Below the pieces are notes generated by a model, which saw nothing but the letters and a program-made list of their open reading frames with translations, ran no database searches and was not told the origin of the DNA. From assembly GCF_000474275.2 (NCBI RefSeq), contig NZ_ATAE01000020.1, positions 86,205 through 150,204 on the forward strand: a stretch of 64,000 nucleotides of DNA, read 5' to 3'. The translations under genes were made by a program, and so were the position numbers. Position 1 is the stretch's first letter; each line of letters starts with the position of its first letter. Origin of the DNA: Alkalihalophilus marmarensis DSM 21297 (GTDB taxonomy: Bacteria > Bacillota > Bacilli > Bacillales > Bacillaceae_D). Of this stretch, positions 46,019 through 54,749 are shown piece after piece.

Positions 46019-47455
46019 TTACGCCTCCTTCTCTTTACTATCTGGTTGTTCTGGCTGCTCCTCTTTCGGCGTGTTCTTTTTTAATTCTGCTTGGTACTTC
46101 TTTTCTTTCAGCTGGTCACGCTTTTCACGTTTATCTTTTAAAGTTGTATGTTCAGCGGTAGACTGATATGCCACGCGACGCTCATGACGCTTTAATGATT
46201 TCGGTGTTAATGTTGGCTGACTGTCGTTTAAGAGAGAAGCAATGCCTACATCTGTATGCTTTAGAGCCGTATCTGGATAAACGCCGTTAAAGTACTCATC
46301 AGCTGTACCTGCTGTATAATTTTCCGGCTCTGGATAGGTTGTAATTACGCCTTCAAAGTTTCGGAGGACCACTTTTTCTGGACTTTGTGAGATCATATAA
46401 TTTGGCTGCAAGGTGATTTTCCCCCCGCCATGCGGAGCATCGACAACAAAGGTTGGTACACTGTAGCCAGAGGTATGCCCCCTTAAGCCTTCAATAATTT
46501 CAAGTCCTTTTGATACCGGGGCTCTGAAATGTCCGATCCCCTCTGATAAGTCACACTGATAAATGTAATACGGCCTTACTCTAATTTTCACAAGGTCCTG
46601 ACATAGCTTTTTCATAATCGGTACGCTATCATTAATACCAGCAAGAATAACAGCTTGATTTCCAACAGGCACACCTGAATTGACAAGCATTTCACAGGCT
46701 TTCTTTGATTCCTCAGTAATCTCAATCGACGTATTAAAATGCGTGTTCAGCCAAACTGGATGGTATTTCTTTAAAATATTGCACAAATTTTCAGTTATTC
46801 GCTGCGGGAATACAACCGGCGCACGAGTACCGATGCGAATGATTTCTACATGCGGAATAGCGCGTAAATTCTTTAAAATATATTCAAGGATCGTGTCATT
46901 AATTAATAAACCGTCCCCGCCAGAAATTAAGACATCACGAACCTCCGGCGTATTTTTGATATAATCAATTGCCCCATCTAATTGCTTTTTTGGAACCCCC
47001 ATGCCGATTTGTCCTGAAAACCGGCGACGTGTACAGTAGCGGCAATACATCGAGCATTGATTGGTTACAAGGAATAACACACGATCAGGGTAGCGGTGCG
47101 TCAGGCCCGCAACTGGAGAGTCTTCATCTTCTTCTAATGGATCTTCCATATCGTATTTCGTTTTGTAAATCTCTTCTCCAATCGGCACCGACTGCATCCG
47201 AATCGGACATCTCGGGTCATCTGGATTCATTAATGAAGCATAGTAAGGAGTAATATTTAGCGGAATCGTTTTTGTTGAAATCCGCACGCCCTCTTCTTCT
47301 TCTGGTGTCAGATTGATCACCTGTTTTAAGTCATCTAACGTACGAATGGTATTGGTGAGCTGCCAAATCCAATCGTTCCATTGCTCATCAGTGACATCTT
47401 TCCATAAAGAAATCTCTTTCCAATGACGATCAGGTTTGTATAAGTCCATCCACAT
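46019..47455 (-). CDS. kamA: L-lysine 2,3-aminomutase KamA (AblA)
   Basis: 478 residues. Radical SAM enzyme turning L-lysine into beta-lysine. The cluster motif is CSMYCRYC (Cys134, Cys138, Cys141), followed by RRRFSG, then ISGGDGLLIND. The PLP lysine is expected in SQSPEKVVLRNFEG. The final 60 residues form a charged extension rich in Lys and Glu, seen in bacillar KamA. ATG follows GGGGGAG. A consensus sigma-54 promoter ends about 37 bp upstream, so it is the first gene of the main operon. Confidence 0.96.
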   Translation of the reverse strand: MWMDLYKPDRHWKEISLWKDVTDEQWNDWIWQLTNTIRTLDDLKQVINLTPEEEEGVRISTKTIPLNITPYYASLMNPDDPRCPIRMQSVPIGEEIYKTKYDMEDPLEEDEDSPVAGLTHRYPDRVLFLVTNQCSMYCRYCTRRRFSGQIGMGVPKKQLDGAIDYIKNTPEVRDVLISGGDGLLINDTILEYILKNLRAIPHVEIIRIGTRAPVVFPQRITENLCNILKKYHPVWLNTHFNTSIEITEESKKACEMLVNSGVPVGNQAVILAGINDSVPIMKKLCQDLVKIRVRPYYIYQCDLSEGIGHFRAPVSKGLEIIEGLRGHTSGYSVPTFVVDAPHGGGKITLQPNYMISQSPEKVVLRNFEGVITTYPEPENYTAGTADEYFNGVYPDTALKHTDVGIASLLNDSQPTLTPKSLKRHERRVAYQSTAEHTTLKDKREKRDQLKEKKYQAELKKNTPKEEQPEQPDSKEKEA

Positions 47456-47489
47456 ATGATCTCCCCCTTTATCTACTCCCTAATAGTAA

Positions 47490-47507
47490 AAGCAAGGAAC
47501 GTGCCAA
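47490..47507 (-). promoter_or_regulatory. Sigma-54 (-24/-12) promoter for kamA operon
   Basis: Minus strand TTGGCACGTTCCTTGCT matches the sigma-54 consensus TGGCAC-N5-TTGC, with GG and GC exactly 10 bp apart. Predicted transcript start is about 25 bp before the kamA ATG. The gene for a sigma-54 activator lies two genes upstream. Confidence 0.9.
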
Positions 47508-47630
47508 TTGTTCCTCTCTTACCTAAATTGGGCACCCAAGGCTGGTTTATCAATGTTTTTGGTTATGCCGAGACGTAAAACAACTGGGCTGGGTCTTACT
47601 TGAATGAAAACATCTGCCAATTTTCCGGCA
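47495..47630 (-). promoter_or_regulatory. Candidate activator-binding region for the kamA promoter
   Basis: Three inverted repeats lie here: AGGAAC-N9-GTTCCT over the -24 element, TTGGGCACCCAA at 47528-47539, and TGCC-N8-GGCA at 47615-47630. The last is about 135-150 bp before the predicted start, the usual place for an upstream activating sequence. Which one binds the activator is unknown. Confidence 0.35.
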
Positions 47631-47650
47631 CTCGAGCAGGAGAACCAACC

Positions 47651-47698
47651 AAAAAAGAGCTGCCTAATAATCAGCACTCGACTAATTATTGGCAGCTC
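47651..47698 (-). terminator. Intrinsic terminator after ablB
   Basis: GAGCTGCC...GGCAGCTC stem, lengthened by AATAAT/ATTATT, with six T on the minus strand. It separates the kamR-ablB unit from the sigma-54-driven kamA operon. Confidence 0.88.
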
Positions 47699-47713
47699 GT
47701 TTTGTAGCAGGTA

Positions 47714-48553
47714 TTAATTTTGTGATAAATCTTTCACCCAAATATTCATATCCTCCAGATCCTCGAAAATGTAGCAATTATTTGTCAGCCGACCTCCATA
47801 TGCATAGCCTAATTGGAAAAAGGCATCATTCATCCCAAATGATTTCGCTCGCGCAAGAGAGAAGGCACAGTAAATACCTTTATCTTTAAGCTCTTCTTCT
47901 AGCTTCATGAGTAGATGCTTCATCAATCCATGTGCTCTATGCTCTGGCAAGGTTGCACAATCCGTAAGTTCAGCATGATGAAAGGTTTTATTTACATCAG
48001 CCGACGCGGCACTGATAATCGTTCCTTCATACTCGGTCACACAGAAAAGACTGCCGCCTGCCATCATTTTGCGGACATACTCTGGCTGATCCATCGGCGT
48101 AGGATATACAGGAAACACCGTTTTATATAGATGGGCCAATGCTTCTGCATCCACTTCTGTCGCTTTTCGCAATTGGTATAATAGTGGAAGATCATTTAGA
48201 TGGGGCTTTACATATTTCTGTTGAACCGCTTTTAAAATATCTTGCTCTTCTTGCCATGCTGCACTTGTTCTCCTTGCATCTGTTGTATAAAAAGTCATCA
48301 CATGCGCATCGCTTCCATTAAAAAATCCTTCTAGCACACCTTCTAATTCAAACCCCTGCCTGATAAATGCCTGCCATTGGCTAGCGGCAGATTGAACAAT
48401 CACCTTTTCATAGTTACCTGATTTGGCCACTGTTAAAAGAAAGGCTGCGATATCATCTACATTGCCTCTAAACGATTCCACTCTAAGCCGCTTATTAAAA
48501 TCATCTTTTGTAAGCTCCATTGTAAATGAAGGTTTTTGCACAGTTTCTGTCAT
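47714..48553 (-). CDS. ablB: Beta-lysine N6-acetyltransferase AblB (YodP)
   Basis: 279 residues. A unique N-terminal domain (about 1-135) is followed by a GNAT domain, with ISAASADVNKTFHHAELTDCATLPEHRAHG, in part DCATLPEHRAHGLMKHLL, holding the acetyl-CoA loop near residue 215. It makes N6-acetyl-beta-lysine, a compatible solute in archaea and here more likely a catabolic intermediate. It overlaps kamR by 4 bp and has a terminator before kamA, unlike an order in which ablB follows kamA. Confidence 0.9.
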   Translation of the reverse strand: MTETVQKPSFTMELTKDDFNKRLRVESFRGNVDDIAAFLLTVAKSGNYEKVIVQSAASQWQAFIRQGFELEGVLEGFFNGSDAHVMTFYTTDARRTSAAWQEEQDILKAVQQKYVKPHLNDLPLLYQLRKATEVDAEALAHLYKTVFPVYPTPMDQPEYVRKMMAGGSLFCVTEYEGTIISAASADVNKTFHHAELTDCATLPEHRAHGLMKHLLMKLEEELKDKGIYCAFSLARAKSFGMNDAFFQLGYAYGGRLTNNCYIFEDLEDMNIWVKDLSQN

Positions 48554-49971
48554 GTTCTGCCCTCCTCGTACGTAATGTGTAATTTTTGCAGCTTGTATTG
48601 AAGTGTTTGTCTTGGTATCTCAAGCCGTTTGGCTGCTTGCAAGACATTTCCTTTTGCTTCTTGAATCGCTTCTTTAATTAACGTTCGCTCTGTCTCCTCA
48701 AGCGTTTTACGCAATGAACGCTTTCGCTCTGGCTGCTCTCGTTTTACGCTTGAATGATTCATCAACTCTTGTTTTAGATAAGCTGGGAGATGGTCTAGAT
48801 GAATCGCATCTCCTTCTGTCATCATCATCGCGTATTCAACAACATGCTCAAGTTCTCGCACATTTCCGGGCCAGTAGTACCTGCTAGAAAGCTCTAATAC
48901 ATCTTCGTCAATTTGAGTAACAAGCTTTTGAAACGTATAATTATATTTCTTTCTAAAATGCTCCATTAACAAGGGTATATCAGCTTTTCTCTCGCGTAAA
49001 GGTGGAATCTCAAGCAAGCATACATTCAGTCTGTAATAAAGATCCCGTCTAAGGATCCCTTTTTCCATACATACATGAGGATGCTCATTCAGCGCTACAA
49101 CAAAGCGTACGTCCGTTTGATAGCTTTGTGAGCCTCCGAGTCTTCTAATCACTCCATCTTCTAATACACGCAATAATTTACTTTGAAAATCAAGCGGCAT
49201 CGTATTTAATTCATCTAGAAATAAGGTGCCACCATGTGCTAGTTCAATTAAACCCGCCCGGTCCACTGCTCCTGTGTACGACCCCTTCTTCGTTCCAAAT
49301 AACATACTCTCTAAAAGCGTGGATGGCAGTGAAGCGCAGTTTTGAGCGATCAGTGATTCCTTGGCTCTTTTTGAAGATTGATGAATGGAATGGACAACCA
49401 GCTCTTTCCCTGTCCCTGTTTCACCATAGACCATAATAGGTGAAGAAGTGGCTGCCGCTTTTTTGGCTCGCTCAATCAGTTTCAACATCTGTGCATCTTG
49501 TGTAATAAGATCATCCCATGTATAGGTGGCACCTGTTGTTAGACTTGGTTTTTGCTGACTCACCACACTTGACTGCAGGTCGATTAATTTTTGTGAGAGC
49601 TGTTTAACTGTAGACAGGTCTTTGGCAATCTCGACCGCACCAATTAATTTTGTTCCAGAATAGATCGGGACCGTTGTATTCACGGTATCTATAAGCTTCC
49701 CCCGTATGTTTGTGAACGATTGATGCTGCTGATAGATAGGCTGGCCGCTTTCAATGACCTTGAGTAAGGTGCTATTTTCTTTATTTAACGAAGGAAAAAT
49801 ATCAAGCACATGTTTTCCGAGGGCATCATGTATGGAGATTCCATCATTCTGGGCAGCCCTGTCATTATAAAAAATCGTGATCCCACTTGCATCTACCACA
49901 TGAATGGCTTCATCAATGCTATGAATAATGGCTTCTAGTAATTCTGGTCGTTTTATGGTTTCAATAAACAT
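48550..49971 (-). CDS. kamR: Sigma-54-dependent transcriptional activator of the lysine cluster (KamR-like)
   Basis: About 473 residues. PAS domain about 10-115 (IDEAIHVVDASGITIFYN), AAA+ domain about 150-390 with Walker A GETGTGKE, the sigma-54 contact loop GSYTGA (usual GAFTGA), Walker B GGTLFLDELN, and a C-terminal Fis-type helix-turn-helix (AAKRLEIPRQTLQYKL). It should sense a small molecule through PAS and activate the -24/-12 promoter before kamA. In Bacillus thuringiensis I recall that the kam locus depends on sigma-54 and an activator called KamR. Start: the ATG after AGTGGTGAT; two earlier start codons are in frame. Confidence 0.9.
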   Translation of the reverse strand: MFIETIKRPELLEAIIHSIDEAIHVVDASGITIFYNDRAAQNDGISIHDALGKHVLDIFPSLNKENSTLLKVIESGQPIYQQHQSFTNIRGKLIDTVNTTVPIYSGTKLIGAVEIAKDLSTVKQLSQKLIDLQSSVVSQQKPSLTTGATYTWDDLITQDAQMLKLIERAKKAAATSSPIMVYGETGTGKELVVHSIHQSSKRAKESLIAQNCASLPSTLLESMLFGTKKGSYTGAVDRAGLIELAHGGTLFLDELNTMPLDFQSKLLRVLEDGVIRRLGGSQSYQTDVRFVVALNEHPHVCMEKGILRRDLYYRLNVCLLEIPPLRERKADIPLLMEHFRKKYNYTFQKLVTQIDEDVLELSSRYYWPGNVRELEHVVEYAMMMTEGDAIHLDHLPAYLKQELMNHSSVKREQPERKRSLRKTLEETERTLIKEAIQEAKGNVLQAAKRLEIPRQTLQYKLQKLHITYEEGRT

Positions 49972-50274
49972 GAGCATCACCACTTTTAGGTTGTTTTCTT
50001 ATGTATCTACTATATTCACGAGTGATGACAAAAAAACCTCTTCTACAGCGCTGGTCTTTATTGGAAACAATAGATTCTAGTTCTTTTCATTGGAGAAAGC
50101 CCTTTCCCACCTGCCTTCATCATAAATATATTAGTATACTCATAATATAGGAATCTTTTATCTACTTATCCCAAACTTTTGAATCAAACCTTGATAGACC
50201 ACCTCATACTAATAGTTCTATCCTCCCTAATATTTCGAGTCCCAAAACAGTCTTTCTTCCTTATTCACAGATTA

Positions 50275-50303
50275 TTCACTTTTCTTTATTATTAAAATAT
50301 AGT
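50275..50303 (+). promoter_or_regulatory. Possible sigma-A promoter for M14 carboxypeptidase
   Basis: TTCACT, 17-bp spacer, TATAGT, 45 bp before the gene. The rest of the roughly 375-bp gap from kamR is AT-rich and should also hold the kamR promoter; nothing else distinct was seen except ATTAGTATACT at 50130. Confidence 0.45.
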
Positions 50304-50347
50304 TATTTTTAGTAAGTTACCCATATTTCTTTAGAGGAGGAAAATGA

Positions 50348-51412
50348 ATGAAAAAGATCACAAAGACAATGCTAGCATTATCCTTATCAGGTGTTATGAC
50401 GTTTGGTGCACTCACAACGGCAGGCCTTCCTGTTGGAGCGGTGGGAAATGGTCCAAACTATAATGGGAATGAATCCATTCAAACTTCCATCCTTACTACA
50501 TATGAAGAATTAGTCGATTACTTAGAGAAGCAAGAACAAAGACAACAAGCAATGGAGCTTGAAGTTATTGGTGAAACAGTTAAAGGCCGTGACATTTATA
50601 TGGCTAAATATATTTCGAATGAAGAAAATCCTACCATCCTATTCTTAACACAGCAGCATGGAAATGAGCAGTTGACGACTGAGGGCGCAATGGAGTTCAT
50701 TAAACATCTAGGGACAGGCAAGACAAGCTCTGTTTTAGATAACGTAAACATCTTAATCATTCCAATGTTAAATGCAGATGGAGCAATGGGTGATGTAAAC
50801 TTCTCAACCGATGACTATATTGCAAGCGGAGGCCGCAACTTAACACGTGCAAATGCAAATAATGTGGATTTAAACCGTGAGCATAACAAGCCAATCGATG
50901 AAATGGAGCCAGAAGCTCGCGCTCTCTATGAAAACGTATTTGAAAAATATGAAATCGATTACTTAATTGACCTTCACCACCAAGGCACTCAAAGCGAGCG
51001 TGATGGAAAGCTTGTATCAGGGTCTATTCTTTATCCTACAAATCCAAATGTAGATCCTGCTATTGTGGAGGATTCTAAAAAACTAGGCGCGGTTGTCTTC
51101 CATGAAATTGAATCAAAAGGCTGGGGACATCTTGGCAAGTATAATGGTGGCAGCGGCGACAATATCGGCCGTAACGGAATCGCCCTGCGTTATGACATCG
51201 CTACACTATTATTTGAAATGCGCGGGATGAGCGATCATACGAATCCGACAGCTGTTCTTGGTCAAAAAAGTAACGGCTACTTAATCAGACAAACAGTTAA
51301 TACACTTGATTCAACAGTAAAAGCAATTGCTGATGGTTCCATTGATACGGTCGACACTAGCTTCTGGGAAACACTTCCTTTCCAAACGACTAGACCATCT
51401 AGTGAAGAATAG
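50348..51412 (+). CDS. Secreted M14 family zinc carboxypeptidase
   Basis: 354 residues with a Sec signal peptide ending near VGAVG (about residue 32). Zinc ligands: His and Glu in QQHGNEQ (about 104-110) and His in DLHHQG (about 219-224); substrate-binding Arg in LNREHNKP; catalytic Glu in LLFEMRG near residue 300. All key residues of the M14 fold are present. It probably trims peptides outside the cell. ATG follows AGAGGAGG. Confidence 0.92.
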   Translation: MKKITKTMLALSLSGVMTFGALTTAGLPVGAVGNGPNYNGNESIQTSILTTYEELVDYLEKQEQRQQAMELEVIGETVKGRDIYMAKYISNEENPTILFLTQQHGNEQLTTEGAMEFIKHLGTGKTSSVLDNVNILIIPMLNADGAMGDVNFSTDDYIASGGRNLTRANANNVDLNREHNKPIDEMEPEARALYENVFEKYEIDYLIDLHHQGTQSERDGKLVSGSILYPTNPNVDPAIVEDSKKLGAVVFHEIESKGWGHLGKYNGGSGDNIGRNGIALRYDIATLLFEMRGMSDHTNPTAVLGQKSNGYLIRQTVNTLDSTVKAIADGSIDTVDTSFWETLPFQTTRPSSEE

Positions 51413-51490
51413 TTTTTTTTATTCTGGGCTGTTGTAGAGGATGTTGATTGTATCTTTTCAAGCGATGTATGAGTTTCTTTGCAGGTTGAT

Positions 51491-51635
51491 TGCGCTTTTG
51501 TTTAGAAGTATTGCGTCAGTTGGGAGCACAATTGCGCTTATCTCACTCAATTGCGTCTATTCAACTCACATATGCGTCATGAATTAGAGAATTTGTACTA
51601 TTTGAAAAGAAAATTGCGTCACTTCCTTCAACCCT
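51491..51635 (+). repeat. Degenerate 21-bp phased motif array (TGCG/TGTA)
   Basis: TGCG starts at 51491, 51512, 51533, 51552, 51573 and 51615, with TGTA filling the 51594 position. Steps are 21, 21, 19, 21, 21 and 21 bp. Most motifs read ATTGCGTCA or ATTGCGCTT. It lies between the convergent M14 and wrbA genes, mirrors the 7.05-kb array and also has a single 19-bp step. Confidence 0.72.
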
Positions 51636-51637
51636 AT

Positions 51638-51674
51638 TAAAAAAGCAGCTGTCCCGAGGGGCAGCTGCTTTTTA
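51638..51674. terminator. Bidirectional terminator between M14 gene and wrbA
   Basis: AAAAAGCAGCTGTCCC against GGGCAGCTGCTTTTT with a short loop and T tracts. Confidence 0.88.
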
Positions 51675-51690
51675 ACGATTGAAACGAATC

Positions 51691-52356
51691 TTACTCATTT
51701 CCTCTTTTAATACGTGAAGCAATGTCGATTGTACGTTTTGCTTGGTATTTTACTGCTTCTTCTACGTCTTCTTTCATGTTTCCATCTTGGTCAACAGTTA
51801 CACTTGTACCGTATGGATTCCCGCCTGATGCGAATGTTACTGGATCTGAGTAACCTGGTGATGCCACAATCGTTCCCCAGTGATGCATCGTAGTATAAAG
51901 TGCTAAGATCGTCGCCTCTTGACCACCATGTGCATTTTGAGCCGAACTCATCGCACTTGCTACTTTATTAACAAGCTTCCCGTTAAACCAAAGTCCGCCC
52001 GTTGTATCAAGGAATTGTTTTACTTGGCCAGGAATGTTACCGAAGCGTGTAGGTACGCTGAAGATAAATGCATCTGCCCACTCTAGGTCATCAAGCGTTA
52101 CTTCAGGTACGTCCTTTGTTTCCTCAACATGAGCTTTCCACGCTGGATTTGAATCGATCGCTGCTTGTGGAGCAAGCTCAGGAATTTTAACTAGTTTTAC
52201 TTCTGCTCCTTGTGCTTTTGCACCCTCTTCTGCCCACTTCGCCATCTTGTAGTTAGTACCTGTTGAACTGTAATAAATGATTGCTACTTTTACGTTTGAC
52301 ATCGTTTCATTCTCCTTTTGGGTTGGTTTCCCGAATAATTTTTCTAAAAATCCCAT
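51691..52356 (-). CDS. wrbA: WrbA-type NAD(P)H:quinone oxidoreductase
   Basis: 221 residues from the ATG after GAGGTGAG; a GTG 9 bp upstream is rejected. A 20-residue leader precedes the flavodoxin fold with the FMN-binding loop IIYYSSTGTNYKMA, then PTRFGNIPGQVKQFLD and SAQNAHGGQEATI, all typical of WrbA. It reduces quinones by two electrons and so avoids semiquinone radicals. A cluster of palindromes like quinone-sensing MarR-family operators lies upstream. Confidence 0.92.
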   Translation of the reverse strand: MGFLEKLFGKPTQKENETMSNVKVAIIYYSSTGTNYKMAKWAEEGAKAQGAEVKLVKIPELAPQAAIDSNPAWKAHVEETKDVPEVTLDDLEWADAFIFSVPTRFGNIPGQVKQFLDTTGGLWFNGKLVNKVASAMSSAQNAHGGQEATILALYTTMHHWGTIVASPGYSDPVTFASGGNPYGTSVTVDQDGNMKEDVEEAVKYQAKRTIDIASRIKRGNE

Positions 52357-52462
52357 CCATCTCACCTCAGCATATGTTGTTTGTTTATGTGATCAGTCGG
52401 TAAACTGAGATAAGCAACATTCTCTTGCTTTACTGTTACCATTTTCCATTCATCTTACACAC

Positions 52463-52586
52463 TATCTTAAATTCAAGATATTATTCTAAAATAAAATATC
52501 TTAATACAAAGTGTTTTGGATTTAAGATATTAGTTGAATAATTAACCGACTTTGTCTGTCGGTGCGATTGTCTTGAATTTAAGATA
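52463..52586 (-). promoter_or_regulatory. Operator cluster upstream of wrbA (quinone-sensor-like palindromes)
   Basis: Three operator-like elements: TATCTTAAATTCAAGATA at 52463-52480, widely spaced half-sites TATCTTAA and TTTAAGATAT at 52497-52530, and TCTTGAATTTAAGATA at 52571-52586. They resemble sites of MhqR/YodB-type regulators that control quinone reductases. No such regulator gene is in the window. Confidence 0.55.
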
Positions 52587-52623
52587 ATCTTACTCGCTAT
52601 TGTATTCGCTGTCAACTGTTTTG

Positions 52624-52654
52624 TGAAAAAACCGTGCGATTATTTACGCACGGC
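52624..52654 (-). terminator. Terminator after dinG-type gene
   Basis: CCGTGCG/CGCACGG stem with 8-nt loop and six T on the minus strand. Confidence 0.85.
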
Positions 52655-52666
52655 TTCCAATATGGT

Positions 52667-54592
52667 TTATTGCCAGTTCAGTGATACAGGAAACACTTCT
52701 TGAATACTTGCTTCATGTTTTTCTTTCTGAGCTCGATTCATCCAAATATGCACAGCTCCCTTGTCTTCACTGCTGCGAATCAAACGGCCGATACCTTGAC
52801 GAAGGCGCAGCAGCATGTATGGTGCATCTACTTCTTCAACAGGATCTAGCGCATGCATTCGCTTTGCTTTAAATACTGGGTCTTGCGGCGGGAATGGCAG
52901 CGATGAGATCAATACTTGTGTTAGTGACTGCCCAGGAACATCAAGTCCCTCCCACAAATGATACGAGCATAAGACAGCTGTTTCATTGAATTGAAACTCT
53001 TTCACCGCTTCACTTATTTCTCCGTCACCTTCATAGATCATCTTAAACGACCAGTTTTGTTGTTCTGTAAAGCTTCTAAATCGGTTCATTTCTTCTACAG
53101 AAGAAAATAGGATGAGCGAGCGGCCGTCATTTTCAACAAGCTTACTGCCGATCTCTTCCCATTTCTTTTCTTCATCTTGGTCAATATGGCCATAGATGTT
53201 CATCTGTTCCACGTAATCAAATGGTGATTCGACAGAGAACGAAAGAGACTCGTCAATTCCCAGACTGTTAGACATATATGAAAAATCTTTATTACGCGAT
53301 AATGTCGCAGAAGAGAAAACGAACGGGATGTTTTGAGTAAAGACTTCTTTTTTCAAGATATCTTCAACCAGCCGCGGCATGATAACAAAGGAGGTCTCTG
53401 TGGCATTCTCTTCAAGCCAGAAAATCCCCTCGTCTTCTTTTAACAAGATCGATAATCCGTAAGAGAAGAACTCTAAGTACTCTTCAATCATTTTAATGTG
53501 ATAATCTTCAAGCACAAATAACTCAGAATCAAAAACAAGCTGCTCTAAAATAATCTGCACCTGCTTATCCATTTGAGAAGCTAGAGCTTGCATTTCTTTT
53601 GTACGCGGTACCTCACGTCTTTGTGAGCCTTCTACCTGCTTAGCCGTATCTCTAAGCACATCAAACCATTCATCATGAAGAGCAAGGAGCTCTTCAATCG
53701 CAAATAATGATTCCTCGCGTACATCTTGGCTCATGTAACCGGTAAGTACAGTTGTTAACGTCTCAGAATGGAAGCGGTACGTTAGTGCTTTTTGAGCCGC
53801 AAATTCTAATAAATGACCTTCATCAAACACAACACAGCTCGCCTCAGGCAAAAGCGGCAGCTGTCCTTCACGTTTTCTTGACTCCTTCGTCCACACATGT
53901 TCCATATAAAAATCATGTGAACAAATGATCAAATCACCAGCATGACGGTAATATTCACGATTTAACGTCTGGCCGCAGCGATGACGCCAATCACAGGTGG
54001 AACATTGCTGCAGGGGATCCCATGCAATCTGCTCCCATTTATCGTTTGGCACCCACGGATACTCTTTACGGTCACCATAGCTTCTAAACGCATTCATTGA
54101 GGTTGACTGATCATACACAAAGTTAGGAATCTCATCATGCACACGCAAAATATCTTCATCATCAGTTTGGTTAGAAAGCGGATCGAGCTTCTTCATACAG
54201 ACATATTGCTCACGCGCTTTTGCTAGGCGAACATCTACTTGAAGTCCTAACGCCTTTTGCAGCTTCTCGATGTCTCCGCCTTCTTTCACTAACTGCTCGA
54301 TCAACGTCTCATCCGCACAGGAAATAATCGCAGGCTTACGCATATAGCGTGCGTAACAAATCGCATAAAGCAGGTAAACAAACGTCTTTCCAGTCCCTAC
54401 TCCAGCCTCTGCAAAGATCGTTTTCTTCTGTTTAAATGCCTGCTCCACCTGAAAAGCCATAAATATCTGCTCATCACGCAGCTCATAGCCCTTTTCAGGC
54501 AATATGTCATAAAAGACATCACCGACATAATCGCCTAATTGATCAAAGAAATTTTCTGTTTTTGATATGGTAAATGGTAATGGTTTAATCAA
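52667..54592 (-). CDS. DinG/YpvA-type ATP-dependent DNA helicase
   Basis: 641 residues, superfamily 2, XPD-like. Walker A EAGVGTGKT near residue 62, the four Cys of a likely iron-sulphur cluster (YVCMKK, CSTCDWRHRC, in part), DEGH box in VVFDEGHLLEF, SSATLSRN, and the C-terminal helicase motif RLRQGIGRLIRS. Likely 5'-3' helicase in DNA repair; matches Bacillus YpvA in length. The start is TTG, 8 bp after AAGGAG. Confidence 0.9.
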   Translation of the reverse strand: MIKPLPFTISKTENFFDQLGDYVGDVFYDILPEKGYELRDEQIFMAFQVEQAFKQKKTIFAEAGVGTGKTFVYLLYAICYARYMRKPAIISCADETLIEQLVKEGGDIEKLQKALGLQVDVRLAKAREQYVCMKKLDPLSNQTDDEDILRVHDEIPNFVYDQSTSMNAFRSYGDRKEYPWVPNDKWEQIAWDPLQQCSTCDWRHRCGQTLNREYYRHAGDLIICSHDFYMEHVWTKESRKREGQLPLLPEASCVVFDEGHLLEFAAQKALTYRFHSETLTTVLTGYMSQDVREESLFAIEELLALHDEWFDVLRDTAKQVEGSQRREVPRTKEMQALASQMDKQVQIILEQLVFDSELFVLEDYHIKMIEEYLEFFSYGLSILLKEDEGIFWLEENATETSFVIMPRLVEDILKKEVFTQNIPFVFSSATLSRNKDFSYMSNSLGIDESLSFSVESPFDYVEQMNIYGHIDQDEEKKWEEIGSKLVENDGRSLILFSSVEEMNRFRSFTEQQNWSFKMIYEGDGEISEAVKEFQFNETAVLCSYHLWEGLDVPGQSLTQVLISSLPFPPQDPVFKAKRMHALDPVEEVDAPYMLLRLRQGIGRLIRSSEDKGAVHIWMNRAQKEKHEASIQEVFPVSLNWQ

Positions 54593-54749
54593 ATCATAAT
54601 CTCCTTACTATACAGTCTATCAGCCTTATCTAGTAGGCTTTCTGTAAAAGTCCACTCCTTATCATAGCAGAACATACCTTCTGATGCGATATGTAATGTG
54701 AACTTTTACATAATAAAGAGACTACAGCTGCAGCCTCTCTCGTCCCTCT

